NCBI GenBank assembly: GCA_964615365.1
Contig: CAZTOU010000010.1
Location: 1-64,000, forward strand
DNA length: 64,000 nucleotides
Source: CAVXZE01 sp964615365
GTDB lineage: Bacteria; Myxococcota_A; UBA9160; UBA6930
Direction: 5' to 3'
Shown here one piece after another: positions 17,284 to 26,819 of this stretch. The notes below the pieces were generated by a model that ran no database searches, had not been told where the DNA came from, and saw nothing but the letters and a program-made list of their open reading frames with translations. How positions within the stretch are numbered: the stretch's first letter is position 1; every line of letters begins with the position of its first letter. The position numbers were made by a program, and so were the translations under genes.

Positions 17284-18504
17284 ATGACCGAGAAGCCGTT
17301 GGACGGGATCCGTGTGCTGGATCTGACCTGGGTGTACGCCGGGCCCTTCGCCACCATGATGCTCTCCGACCTCGGTGCGGAGGTGATCAAGGTGGAGGGT
17401 CCGCCATTCGGCGACTGGACCCGGGGAGCCCCGCCACTCAAGAACGGCCACAGCGGCTACTTCTACATGCTCAACCGGCGGAAGACGTCGATCGCCCTGG
17501 ATCTCAAGGAGGAAGAGGGACGCGAGCTCTTCATGCGTCTGGTCGAGCGCTCCGACATCGTCGCCGAGAACTTCAAGGCCGGCACCCTCGATCGTCTGGG
17601 AATCGGCTATGAGCAGGCCCGGCAGGTGAACCCGAAGATCATCTACGGGTCCATCAACGGCTTCGGAAGCTCGGGGCCATACTCGGACATGCCCTGCGTC
17701 GATCCGATCGCCCAGGCGATGGGCGGCCTGATGTCCATGACCGGACTCGAGGGGCAGCCACCCCTGAAGACGGGCCCGGCCGTCGCCGACTCGCTGTCCG
17801 GCCTCTACCTGGCCCTCGGAATCATGACCGCACTGCGGCAGAGGGACAGGACAGGGGTCGGAGAGCGAGTCGAAGTCTCGATGATGGACAGCGTGTTCTC
17901 GGTGCTCGAAGAGGCGGTGATCAGGACCAGCATGACCGGAGACCCACTGCCGGCCCGGGGCAACACCGATCCCCTGGGCGCCCCCTGGGATGCCTTCGAG
18001 ACCCGTGACGGACACTGGACGATGGTCTGCAATCTCGATCCCAGACGCTTCGTCGGGCTCTACCAGCGGATCGGACGGGAGGACATCGCCGATGAGTACG
18101 GTGGCGTGGATGGGACCGACACTGAAAAGCGTTCAAGAGATCTCCCGAAGCTGAACCAGATCTTCGCCGAGTGGGCGAGGACGAGGAGCGCCGAGGAGCT
18201 TCAGCAGACCCTCGCCGAGTTGTCCATTCCGAATGGCCGGGTCAAAGGGGTTCCCGAGCTTCTGAAAGACCCTCACCTGCTCGATCGGCACATGGTGGTC
18301 GACATCGACCACTCGAAGCTGGGCAAGGTCAAGACCTTCAACCTTCCGATCAAGTTCTTCGGCGGCGAGATGGGAATCGGAAGGGGTGAGAATCCCACCG
18401 ACCCGGAGCTCGGCGAGAACACCGCCGAGGTACTCGAGCAGATCCTCGAACTCGGCGACGAGGAGATCCGCCAGCTCCGGAAACGAAAGATCGTCTGGAG
18501 CTAG
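17284..18504 (+). CDS. CaiB/BaiF family CoA-transferase (class III)
   Basis: A 406-residue family III CoA-transferase that moves CoA between carboxylic acids through an aspartyl-CoA intermediate, cytoplasmic, usually a homodimer. Seen are the N-terminal GIRVLDLTWVYAGPFATMML, DLGAEVIKVEGPPFGDWTR, RRKTSIALDLKEEEGRELF and the catalytic aspartate in TGPAVADSLSGLYLALGIM. AAGGAG at 17269-17274 supports ATG 17284 rather than the TTG at 17275. It is followed 17 bp later by a flavin oxidoreductase in the same direction. The acid substrate is unknown. Confidence 0.92.
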   Translation: MTEKPLDGIRVLDLTWVYAGPFATMMLSDLGAEVIKVEGPPFGDWTRGAPPLKNGHSGYFYMLNRRKTSIALDLKEEEGRELFMRLVERSDIVAENFKAGTLDRLGIGYEQARQVNPKIIYGSINGFGSSGPYSDMPCVDPIAQAMGGLMSMTGLEGQPPLKTGPAVADSLSGLYLALGIMTALRQRDRTGVGERVEVSMMDSVFSVLEEAVIRTSMTGDPLPARGNTDPLGAPWDAFETRDGHWTMVCNLDPRRFVGLYQRIGREDIADEYGGVDGTDTEKRSRDLPKLNQIFAEWARTRSAEELQQTLAELSIPNGRVKGVPELLKDPHLLDRHMVVDIDHSKLGKVKTFNLPIKFFGGEMGIGRGENPTDPELGENTAEVLEQILELGDEEIRQLRKRKIVWS

Positions 18505-18521
18505 CTCTGGGGCACTGGATC

Positions 18522-19865
18522 ATGAAGGAAATCGAAGAGCCTTCCCGAAGCGTTCCGGTGATGGCGGAGACCGGCGTCCTGGTGATCGGCAGCGGCCCGG
18601 CCGGTCTCTCGGCGGCGCTGGCATCCGCGAGAGAAGGCGTGGATACCATGCTCGTCGAGCGCTACGGCTGCTTCGGTGGAAACATCACCCAGGCCATGGT
18701 GGGCACCATTGCCTGGTACCGGCGGGAGAAGACCATCGATGCCGGCGGGATCGGCACGGAGTTCGAATCGAGGGCGGAGAAGATGGGCGGAACCCTCGAC
18801 GACCCCGAAGGAGAGGGACAGCTCCTGGATACCGACATGTTCAAGGTCGTGGCGGACCGGCTGGTCGAGGAGGCCGGCATCACGCCGATCCTGCACTGCC
18901 ACGGCGTCGAACCCATCGTCGACGGCGGAGCCGTGAAAGGCGTGGTCACGGAGAGCAAGTCCGGAAGACAGGCCATCCTCGCCAGACGCGTCGTCGACGC
19001 GACGGGGGATGCCGATCTGGCCTTTCGCGCGGGCGCCCGATGCCGCAAGGAGCCCAGGGAACGGCTGATGGCAGTGACGACGAGCTTCGGCTGCAGCGGT
19101 GTCGACGTGGCGGAGTTCCTCGAATACGTCAGGCAGAAGCCCTCTCGGCTGGGGGACTGGGCGACGACGACCTCCGGCAAGGAGGACGATCTCTTCTCCA
19201 CCTGGATCGCGGAGCCGTTCGACAAGGCCAAGGAGGCCGGTGAGATCCCTGCGGATGCGGTCATTCTCGGCTACTGGGATGGCCTCACGGACGCTGGAGA
19301 AGCCACCAACATCAACGTCGCGCACACGCTCGGCATCGATTCCACCGACGTCTGGGATCTCACCCGGGCGGAAATCGATGGCCGCCAGAAGGCGATCTGG
19401 GCCCTCGAGGCGCTCAGGAAGTACACCCCTGGCTTCGAGAAGGCCAGACTCCGATCGTTCAACTCGAGCTTGGGGACGAGAGAGTCGAGGGAGATCGTCG
19501 GAGAGTACGTCCTCTCCGAGCACGACGTGAAGAACCAGGCCCGCTTCGATGACTCGATCGGGATCTTCCCGGAGTTCCTGGATGCCCATGGCACCGTGAT
19601 CATGCCGACGACGGGTCGATACCTTCAGCTACCCTACCGGATCATCCTTCCCCAGAAGGTGGAGAATCTCCTGGTTGCGGGGCGATGTGTCTCTGCGGAC
19701 AGGATCGCGTTTGCCGCGACCCGGCAGATGATGTGCTGCACCGTCACCGGCCAAGGCGCGGGAATCGCGGCGGCGGTCTCCCTCGAGGAGAACGTCACCT
19801 GCAGAGAGGTGGACATCGCAAAGGTCCAGAAGGCCCTGGAGCATCAGGGAGTCAGGATCAGCTAG
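18522..19865 (+). CDS. FAD-dependent oxidoreductase (FAD_oxidored family)
   Basis: A 447-residue flavoprotein of the PF12831 type. The Rossmann motif VLVIGSGPAGLSAALASARE is followed by MLVERYGCFGGNITQAM, the usual extension in this family. Near the C-terminus, VENLLVAGRCVSADRIAFAA and CTVTGQGAGIAAAVSLEE form the second FAD contact. Relatives oxidise a range of small molecules; the substrate is not predictable. It is probably cotranscribed with the CaiB-type transferase 17 bp upstream, so a shared acyl-CoA or hydroxy-acid route is possible. Confidence 0.87.
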   Translation: MKEIEEPSRSVPVMAETGVLVIGSGPAGLSAALASAREGVDTMLVERYGCFGGNITQAMVGTIAWYRREKTIDAGGIGTEFESRAEKMGGTLDDPEGEGQLLDTDMFKVVADRLVEEAGITPILHCHGVEPIVDGGAVKGVVTESKSGRQAILARRVVDATGDADLAFRAGARCRKEPRERLMAVTTSFGCSGVDVAEFLEYVRQKPSRLGDWATTTSGKEDDLFSTWIAEPFDKAKEAGEIPADAVILGYWDGLTDAGEATNINVAHTLGIDSTDVWDLTRAEIDGRQKAIWALEALRKYTPGFEKARLRSFNSSLGTRESREIVGEYVLSEHDVKNQARFDDSIGIFPEFLDAHGTVIMPTTGRYLQLPYRIILPQKVENLLVAGRCVSADRIAFAATRQMMCCTVTGQGAGIAAAVSLEENVTCREVDIAKVQKALEHQGVRIS

Positions 19866-19931
19866 TGCTGATTCGATCGCTTTGCCAGAGGAGCCCCGCG
19901 GCAATGCAGCAGGCGAAGACCATGCGGCCTC

Positions 19932-21458
19932 TCACGAGAAGGATTTCCTGATCTCCGTGACGGCGTGCCAGACCCCGTGCATCACGTTGTTCAGGCCGGC
20001 ACCGCTCTGGCTCTGGGCTCCGACGAACCAGAGGCCTTCGACGGGCGTCCTGTAGGGTGCGCCGGGCCTTCCCATGACCGGAGCGGCCCCTCCAAAGGAA
20101 TGGTGATTCTGCCGCGTCCTCCGTCGGTAATCTTCGGGCGTCACGATGATTCTCGGACCGGCCGCCTTCTTCAACCCGGGCATCACGCGTTCGGCGTGGT
20201 CGAGCAGCTTCTCGGCGTACTCCTCCTTCCTCTCCGCCCAGCTGCCCTCCTCGAGAGTGTCCGGGGCGATCGTATAGACGGTGACGGCATGGTGCCCTTC
20301 CGGGGCCATGTCGGGCGAGTTGACCGAGGGTACGTAGATGAGAAAGCCGTCCGCTCCCTCGCTGTAGCGCCCCGATTGCACCTCCTCCACGGCCTTCTCG
20401 ATGTCGTAGGTACGGTAGTAGTAACAGACCGGCAGCTTCTGGTACTGCAGGGGATCGAAGTCCACCCCCAGGTGCACCATAAAGACGGATTCCATCAGCG
20501 CGATGTCGTCGATCTTCCGCACGAAATCGTCGGGCAACGAGCTCTTGCCGACGACCTCGAAGAAGAACTCCTTCGCTCCTCCCGATGCGATCACCAGGTC
20601 CGCGGGCTCGACCGTCCCGTCTGCGAACTCGACGCCGGTAACCCGGTTCTGCTCGATTTGGATCCTCTTGACCTCGGAGCCGCAGGAGATGCGACCACCG
20701 CGCGACTCGATCTCCCGGACCATGACTCCCACCAGGGCGTCACAGCCTCCGACGATGTTCCGGTAGCTCGGCTGCGGGATTCCGCCGGCCGCGAGGTCGA
20801 GCCGTCTCTCGAAGGCCGACTCGGGATTGATGGCGGGAATCCCGAGACCCAGGAACTGGCTGGGACGAACCACGAAATCCGCCAGCAGCGCCAGAAAGAC
20901 CGCCTTCAGCTTGGGGTCGTCGAACAGATGGTCCGCCATCCGCGCGGCACTCCAATTGCGCTTCGGCCAGAGCGGAGCAAGCGCGGCGTAGAGGCGGAGC
21001 TTTGAAAGGATCGCCGAGAGACCCTTCGAGCGCTCGGCCCTGAATGCCAGCTCCCTGAGCTTCATGATGCGCCCGTAGAACCGGTAGTACCGGTCCAGGT
21101 TCGCATCCTCCTCGGGGAAGACGGTCTTGAGGTACTCGATTCGCCAGGCGGTTCCGGCGTACTGGTCCGGCCGGCAGATCTCGAAATCGGGGAAGGAATA
21201 GGCCCGGTCGTCGCGTACCGTCTCGATCTGGTCGGCGATGCCGAGCTCGGAGAGAATCGTGCCGACCACCTCTCCCGGGCCGAATCCCTCCAGCAGCAAC
21301 TGGCCCTGTTCCCAGGTGTAGCCGTCCTTCCGGATCGCCGAGGTCACTCCCCCGGGTGTCTGGTACTGCTCGAGCACTGACACCCGGTGTCCGTCCTGGA
21401 GCATGTACAGTGCGGCTGTGAGTCCGGAGATCCCGGAGCCGATGATCACGACCTTCAC
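19932..21458 (-). CDS. NAD(P)/FAD-dependent oxidoreductase, phytoene desaturase/RetSat-like
   Basis: A 508-residue flavin oxidoreductase of the phytoene-desaturase superfamily. It begins with MKVVIIGSGISGLTAALYM and an ADP-binding acid in VSVLEQYQTPGG. The C-terminal GLWFVGAQSQSGAGLNNVMH is the family's second FAD motif. GTG 21458 is the start, with AGGAGAGAC just upstream. No other carotenoid genes are nearby, so a role in pigment synthesis is not supported; members also saturate or desaturate other isoprenoid or lipid double bonds. Confidence 0.86.
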   Translation of the reverse strand: MKVVIIGSGISGLTAALYMLQDGHRVSVLEQYQTPGGVTSAIRKDGYTWEQGQLLLEGFGPGEVVGTILSELGIADQIETVRDDRAYSFPDFEICRPDQYAGTAWRIEYLKTVFPEEDANLDRYYRFYGRIMKLRELAFRAERSKGLSAILSKLRLYAALAPLWPKRNWSAARMADHLFDDPKLKAVFLALLADFVVRPSQFLGLGIPAINPESAFERRLDLAAGGIPQPSYRNIVGGCDALVGVMVREIESRGGRISCGSEVKRIQIEQNRVTGVEFADGTVEPADLVIASGGAKEFFFEVVGKSSLPDDFVRKIDDIALMESVFMVHLGVDFDPLQYQKLPVCYYYRTYDIEKAVEEVQSGRYSEGADGFLIYVPSVNSPDMAPEGHHAVTVYTIAPDTLEEGSWAERKEEYAEKLLDHAERVMPGLKKAAGPRIIVTPEDYRRRTRQNHHSFGGAAPVMGRPGAPYRTPVEGLWFVGAQSQSGAGLNNVMHGVWHAVTEIRKSFS

Positions 21459-21577
21459 GCTGTCTCTCCTTCCGAATACCGCTTTGTATCAGATATCCGA
21501 TCCGGCGGCTCGGTTCCGCGAGGCTTGAATTCCCTCTAGACTGGCGCACCATTGGCGTCCGCAGAGAGGAGAGGATC

Positions 21578-22051
21578 ATGCGGATCCGCAAGGCCACCAT
21601 GGAAGATCGAGAAGGTGTCATCGACCTTCTTCGTACGCTCCTGATTCCCGGCGGGGAGGTGGGTGAGGACTGGAGAGACGAGGCTCAGATCTTTCGCCGG
21701 CTGGTGGAGCAGCCCGATCTCGGGACCATCCTGATCGCCGAAGAGGACGGAGAGATCGCAGGGATCACCACGCTCTCGTATCCGATTGCGCTCCGTTGTT
21801 GCGGACCGTACTCCTGTATCGAGGAGAACATCGTCGACGAACGATACCGCGGGCGGGGAATTGGCGGGGCGCTACTGCAGGCGGCAATTGCCGAGGCGAC
21901 CGCCAGGGGCTGTGACGAAATCCAGGTAAACGCACCCAGCGAGAGCGGGTATCCTCTCTACCTGCGCCATGGTTTCAAGGACCACGGCAAGATCCAGGTG
22001 AAGGCCGACTTGCCGCTCAGATCCACTTCGACCACCGGGAGTGAGCAGTGA
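21578..22051 (+). CDS. GNAT family N-acetyltransferase
   Basis: A 157-residue acetyl-CoA-dependent acyltransferase. The fold marks are the start MRIRKATMEDREGVIDLL, beta strands LIAEEDGEIAGITTLS, and motif A YRGRGIGGALLQAAIAEA (R-x-x-G-x-G). The C-terminal YPLYLRHGFKDHG is also typical. Its SD is GAGGAGAGG. Its TGA overlaps the next start as TGATG, so it is translationally coupled to the class III aminotransferase and may acetylate a related amine. Confidence 0.88.
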   Translation: MRIRKATMEDREGVIDLLRTLLIPGGEVGEDWRDEAQIFRRLVEQPDLGTILIAEEDGEIAGITTLSYPIALRCCGPYSCIEENIVDERYRGRGIGGALLQAAIAEATARGCDEIQVNAPSESGYPLYLRHGFKDHGKIQVKADLPLRSTSTTGSEQ

Positions 22052-23466
22052 TGGACCTTCAGGAGATCATGAAGCGGCGCGAGCGGATCGCGCAGGGCCC
22101 GTTCTTCGCCATCCCCGAGGAGAGAGTGGCGGATCTGGCCAAGCAACTCGCCGAACGCACCCCGAAATCGAAGCAGCTCTACGACGCTGCGAAGCGATGC
22201 ATACCGGGTGGCGCCCAGCACATGCTGGTGATCAAGAATCCCCACCCCCTGACCATCAGCCGTTCACTCGGCTCCAGGGTCTGGGACGCCGACAACAACG
22301 AGTACATCGACTACCTGATGATGGCCGGTCCCATCATTCTCGGCCACAACTATCCTCCTCTCATCGAGAAGGTGATCGATGTCGTCCAGGGAGAAGGCAT
22401 CGGGTTCGGCTGGACCAGCGAGTGGGAGATCAAGAGCTCGGAGCTAATCATCCAGCACATGAAGAATGTCGACATGGTCCGCTATTTCCAGTCCGGCACC
22501 GAGGCGGACATGGCGGCGGCTCGACTCGCCCGCGCCTACACCGGGAAGGCGAAGATCATCCGGATCGGTGGCTCCTACCACGGTTGGGCCGACGAGTTCG
22601 TCTATGACATGCAGATCCCCTACTCCGGGACCTTTCAGACCCAGGGAATCCCGGAGCAGCACTTCGGCAACATCATCAGTGTCGGACCTGGCGATCTGGG
22701 AGCGCTGGAGGGGGCCTTCGAGACGGGAGAAGCCCAGGGTGGGGTTGCCGCCTTGATCGTCGAGGGAGCGGGCTGTGAGGCCGGAGGCTTTCCCTTCGAC
22801 TCCGCCTTCTATCGGACCTCGAGGGAGCTCTGCGACAGGCACGAATCCCTGCTCATCATGGACGAGGTGGTGACTGGATTCCGTCTGGCCATGGGGGGTG
22901 CGCAGGAGTTCTACGGTGTCGACGCCGACCTCTCGGTGCTGGGAAAGATCATCACCCATGGATTCCCCTCCGCTGGCGCGCTGGGCGGGAGGAAGGAGAT
23001 CATGGAGTGCCTGGCAGGGCTCAACCCGAGCAAGCCGAAGCCCTTCGTCGCAGGCACCATGGCCGGCAACGCGATCTCCACCGCGGCGACCTACTGGGCC
23101 CTTCGGTTCATCGAAGAGCAGGATGCGATACCCAAGGCGACGGCGGCGGCAGAGAAGCTCACCCGGGGGCTCAACGACATCTTCGAGAGCCGGGCCCTGC
23201 CCTTCTTCGCCTACCACATTGCGTCCATCGTTCACTACGAGACGGCAGGACCCCTCACGATCGACATCCGGAAGGAGGGTGGGATCCCCGACGCACTGCG
23301 CCGCAAGAAGGCCGTCGACGACCTCGCGACCGCGCTGCTTGCGGAAGGCATCGTCAGTAAATACGGCGCCCGCGCCTTCACCTGCATGGCACACTCGGAC
23401 GAAGACCTGCGGACCACTCTGCAGGCCTTCGAGAAGTGCGTCGGGATGATGCAGCAGCAGAATTGA
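22051..23466 (+). CDS. Class III aminotransferase / glutamate-1-semialdehyde aminomutase-like
   Basis: A 471-residue PLP enzyme related to HemL and to omega-amino-acid transaminases. Seen are GSRVWDADNNEYIDYLMM, SGTEADMAAARLARAYTGK (phosphate contact), GGSYHGWADEF, the PLP aspartate in LLIMDEVVTGFRLAMGG, and the PLP lysine in VLGKIITHGFPSAGALGG. It is longer than HemL (about 430), and its link to the ThDP enzyme 48 bp downstream argues against a tetrapyrrole role. GTG 22048 is an alternative start; ATG 22051 overlaps the GNAT stop by one base. Confidence 0.88.
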   Translation: MDLQEIMKRRERIAQGPFFAIPEERVADLAKQLAERTPKSKQLYDAAKRCIPGGAQHMLVIKNPHPLTISRSLGSRVWDADNNEYIDYLMMAGPIILGHNYPPLIEKVIDVVQGEGIGFGWTSEWEIKSSELIIQHMKNVDMVRYFQSGTEADMAAARLARAYTGKAKIIRIGGSYHGWADEFVYDMQIPYSGTFQTQGIPEQHFGNIISVGPGDLGALEGAFETGEAQGGVAALIVEGAGCEAGGFPFDSAFYRTSRELCDRHESLLIMDEVVTGFRLAMGGAQEFYGVDADLSVLGKIITHGFPSAGALGGRKEIMECLAGLNPSKPKPFVAGTMAGNAISTAATYWALRFIEEQDAIPKATAAAEKLTRGLNDIFESRALPFFAYHIASIVHYETAGPLTIDIRKEGGIPDALRRKKAVDDLATALLAEGIVSKYGARAFTCMAHSDEDLRTTLQAFEKCVGMMQQQN

Positions 23467-23514
23467 CCGCCGCCGAGCTTTCACCTTTCGAATACGCCAT
23501 TCACGGAGGCAATC

Positions 23515-25221
23515 ATGGACCAAGCCGAGGAGAAGCCCCTGCGTTTCCTGTTTGCGGACGTCCTCGAGGAGGCGGGCATCGACCACGTCTTCGGGATGCC
23601 CGGTGGATGCACGCCCTTCCTCTTCGATGCCCTGTTCGAGAAGAAGGAGCGCATCAACACGGTCCTGGTGCGACACGAGGGCGGCGCTGCCATCATGGCG
23701 GACCTGCACGCGAGGCTCACCGGGAAGCCGGCCGTGGTGATGGGCCAGGGCCCCTGGATCGGGACCAGCGGCGGGATCGGGATCATCGAAGCGCTGCACT
23801 CCGGCTTGCCGATGCTGATCATCGCCGACACCAGCGACTACTTCTCGATTCCGCTGCACGGGCCCTACCAGAACTCGACGGGTGATTACGGATCCACCGA
23901 TCTGCCCGGCATGATGCGGGCGATGACCAAGTACACCACGGTCGCGTCGAACGCATCCGAATTCCTCCACGGGCTCAAGATCGCGATCAAGCACGCCACG
24001 ACCGGCCGGCCCGGCCCCGCGGCGGTGTTGATCAAGTGGAACGTGGCCTTCGACAGCATCGACCCGAAGACCGTCAAGCCGCGGGTGCATCCGCTCGCCG
24101 GACATCTGAACACCTCGCCGCCCTGCATCTCGCCCGAGGACGCCGACCGCGCCGCGGAGATGCTGCGGGCGGCGCGAAGCCCGGTCATGATCGCGGGACA
24201 GGGCGTTCGCTCCAGCCGGGCCTACGCCGAGGTCGAAGAGCTCGCCGAGTTGATCGGAATCCCGGTCGCCACGAGCTTCCTAGGGAAGAGCAGCATCCGC
24301 GAGACCCACGACTGCGCGGTGGGAACCATGGGCGCCATCGGACAGAATGTGGCCAACAATAGGATCACCGCTGCCGACGTCATACTCGCGGTGGGGAGCT
24401 CCCTCGCCCCGGACAACACCAAGTGGCTCTCTCCGGAGTTCATCGACCCCAGCAGACAGAAGATCATCCAGATCGACGTCGAGTCGCGGAACGCCGGCTG
24501 GACCTTCCCCGTGGAAATGGGCATCACCTCGGACGCCAGGCTGGCGTTGCAGGAGATCATCCGCTGCATCCGGGAGAGGGGCGCCCCCTCTGACGTCCGG
24601 GATCGGATCGAGGAGATCAAGCGAGCGAAGGTCGAAGCCGACTGCTTCGACGAGGAGAGCACGCGCTCGGACGCGACGCCCATCGCACCGGAAAGAGTCG
24701 TCAGGGAAATCAACGCGATCATTGGCGAAGACGATCTCCTGGTGCTCGACGGCGGCAACAACCGGATGTGGTTCACCCACCACTTCCAGTCCAAGAAGGC
24801 GGGCCAGGTCCTGGCGGGTGGTGGCGTCGCGGCGATCGGATACGCCCCCCCCGCGGCTCTGGCGGCTCAGATCGTCCATCCCGAGCAGAGGGTCATCGGC
24901 GTGTGTGGCGACGGAGGGATGCTGATGCATCTCTACGCTCTGGAGATGGCGCGGGACCTCGAGCTCCCGATCACCCTCGTCGTACTGAATAACTCCTGTC
25001 TCGGAAACGTCCGGGACTTTCTTGCGGCGGACCGGAGGATGGCGACGGAGTACTCACAGCCGGACTTCGCGAAGATCGCGCGGGGCTTCAGCCTGGACAG
25101 CGTGCGGATCGAGAATCCGGAAGAGCTGGCCAGCGCTCTCAAGAAGGCGCACGAGAGCCGGCAGGCCTGGCTCGTCGAGGTGATCGTCGACGACCTGCCT
25201 CACTTCAAGCTGATGTCGTAG
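23515..25221 (+). CDS. Thiamine-diphosphate enzyme of the acetolactate synthase / 2-oxoacid decarboxylase family
   Basis: A 568-residue ThDP enzyme with the three-domain order Pyr, central, PP. The Pyr domain has VFGMPGGCTPFLFDAL and the activating glutamate E55 in VRHEGGAAIMADLHARLTGK. The PP domain has the metal/ThDP motif VIGVCGDGGMLMHLYALEMA ending at VVLNNSCLGNVRDF (GDG...NN). The FAD-binding marks of true acetolactate synthase are not obvious. The SD GGAGG precedes ATG 23515. Coexpression with a class III aminotransferase suggests it decarboxylates or carboligates the keto acid formed by that enzyme, which is inference. Confidence 0.9.
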   Translation: MDQAEEKPLRFLFADVLEEAGIDHVFGMPGGCTPFLFDALFEKKERINTVLVRHEGGAAIMADLHARLTGKPAVVMGQGPWIGTSGGIGIIEALHSGLPMLIIADTSDYFSIPLHGPYQNSTGDYGSTDLPGMMRAMTKYTTVASNASEFLHGLKIAIKHATTGRPGPAAVLIKWNVAFDSIDPKTVKPRVHPLAGHLNTSPPCISPEDADRAAEMLRAARSPVMIAGQGVRSSRAYAEVEELAELIGIPVATSFLGKSSIRETHDCAVGTMGAIGQNVANNRITAADVILAVGSSLAPDNTKWLSPEFIDPSRQKIIQIDVESRNAGWTFPVEMGITSDARLALQEIIRCIRERGAPSDVRDRIEEIKRAKVEADCFDEESTRSDATPIAPERVVREINAIIGEDDLLVLDGGNNRMWFTHHFQSKKAGQVLAGGGVAAIGYAPPAALAAQIVHPEQRVIGVCGDGGMLMHLYALEMARDLELPITLVVLNNSCLGNVRDFLAADRRMATEYSQPDFAKIARGFSLDSVRIENPEELASALKKAHESRQAWLVEVIVDDLPHFKLMS

Positions 25222-25228
25222 GCCGCTG

Positions 25229-26722
25229 TCAGCGCCAGTCGCTGATCTCGTCCAGCGGAAAGACGGGGCGTGAGATCTTCGTGTACGGCAGAGTTCGGAC
25301 GTCGGCGTGCACCGGGCCCGGCGTGTTCAGCCAGACGAAATGGCCGGCGACCCCGCCGAAGCCCGCCACGTGGTGGAACATGCTCTTCGCGACGATCGCC
25401 CGCGCGGCGCCGGGCTCGAGGCCGGCGCTCGAGAAGATCGCGGGGCCGAACTGAGCGCTGGGGAGCTCGCTCAGGACCAGCCGTAGCTCGCCGACTCCGA
25501 AGACGACGGTGCGACCACGGTCGAAGACGGTGCCCTCTGCGACGCCGGCTCCCATCTTCACCCGCCCATCGCATTTTCGGAGGAGCGTACCGGTCACCGC
25601 GACGGGCGCGAAGAACTGGGTCGAGATGGCGGCCCCCACCTGTAGGGCGACCTCCTCGCCAGCCTCACAACCGTAGAGCCGATCCACCGCCACCGGGTCG
25701 GTGATCGCCATGTAGATCGGGAGATCGTCGCACCCACCATCCAGCAAGACCCGCAGCAGCTCGGGCGAGTCACCGGCCGCGCCGGCTCCCACCGCATCGC
25801 CGATGTCGCTCACCACCAGGGGCTTCTCCCGGGGCTCGCGAACGCTGCGCAGCAGCTCCTCTGGCGAGATGCTGAGCGCGCTCGGCTCGTCGCCGGTCCC
25901 GCGCATCGCCCATGCTCTCTCGCTGAGCGAGTCGCAGATTTCGAGCGCCAGCCCGGGATCGTCCTCCGTCACCACCACCTGCGCCCACCCCAGCTCCGGC
26001 ACGTCGATGAACGGGTGCACGGCGAAGTTGGAGCAGGCGAGAACGCGCGGATCCTTCTCCTGCTCGGAGCAGAAGGCGTATAGATCCTGATAGTCGCCGG
26101 GGAGGAGGGTGGTCTGTGAGTTGCCAGGCGCGATGGTCGGGAGCTTGCGCCAGGCGAGCGTGGGACGGACGCCCCCGTCCAGGACGCGCAGCAGCAACCG
26201 CGCCGCCCGCTGTCCGGTCTGGCGCATGTCGGTGTGCGGGTTCGCATGGTAGCCGACCAGCCCGCTGGCGTTTGCCGCCATGCGCTCCGTGATGTTCCCG
26301 TGCAGATCCAGCGTCGCGACGACGGGGACCTCGGGGCCGACGACGGCGCGCACCTGCTCCAGCAGGTCGCCCTCGGGGTCGTCGCAGCCCTCGGCCACCA
26401 TCGAGCCGTGGAGTCCGATGAAGACACCGTCCACCGGCATCGCGTCCCGCACGCCCTGGACGATGTCGTTGCGGAGCTCCTCGAAGACCTCGCGCTCGAC
26501 GGGACCGCTCGGCCAGGCCGACCCTGCGCGGGTCCCCACCAGCTCGATGTCGTCGCGGTCGGCGCAGACGTCCAGGAGCCCCCGGATCTCCGAGCCCTCC
26601 GGCACATCGCGAACCACGGCGGGACCGGCCCGCCACGCCAGCGCCTCGAACGCCCGCCTGCCCGTCGGCAGCTGCGAGAAAGAGGCCGACTCCTGCCACA
26701 TCATTCCGACTGCAATCTTCAT
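25229..26722 (-). CDS. M81 family metallopeptidase (microcystinase MlrC-like)
   Basis: A 497-residue zinc hydrolase of peptidase family M81. The family patterns are complete: GVFIGLHGSMVAEGCDDPEG, VVATLDLHGNITERM, GYHANPHTDMRQTG (His/Asp zinc ligands) and the second-domain VVSDIGDAVGAGAAGDS. MlrC cleaves linearised microcystin peptides, but most homologues sit in catabolic islands of non-cyanotoxin degraders and their substrates are unknown. It is convergent with the ThDP enzyme (7 bp apart) and divergent from the ATC-hydrolase-like gene across 97 bp. Confidence 0.9.
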   Translation of the reverse strand: MKIAVGMMWQESASFSQLPTGRRAFEALAWRAGPAVVRDVPEGSEIRGLLDVCADRDDIELVGTRAGSAWPSGPVEREVFEELRNDIVQGVRDAMPVDGVFIGLHGSMVAEGCDDPEGDLLEQVRAVVGPEVPVVATLDLHGNITERMAANASGLVGYHANPHTDMRQTGQRAARLLLRVLDGGVRPTLAWRKLPTIAPGNSQTTLLPGDYQDLYAFCSEQEKDPRVLACSNFAVHPFIDVPELGWAQVVVTEDDPGLALEICDSLSERAWAMRGTGDEPSALSISPEELLRSVREPREKPLVVSDIGDAVGAGAAGDSPELLRVLLDGGCDDLPIYMAITDPVAVDRLYGCEAGEEVALQVGAAISTQFFAPVAVTGTLLRKCDGRVKMGAGVAEGTVFDRGRTVVFGVGELRLVLSELPSAQFGPAIFSSAGLEPGAARAIVAKSMFHHVAGFGGVAGHFVWLNTPGPVHADVRTLPYTKISRPVFPLDEISDWR

Positions 26723-26819
26723 GGCATCAGTCTAGCCGGGGGGCCGTGCGCGCTCCAACCGTGTGATAACCTCGGGCCTCCGGGCCGACTCCATCCGGCC
26801 CGAAGAGGAGCGACGAGAC

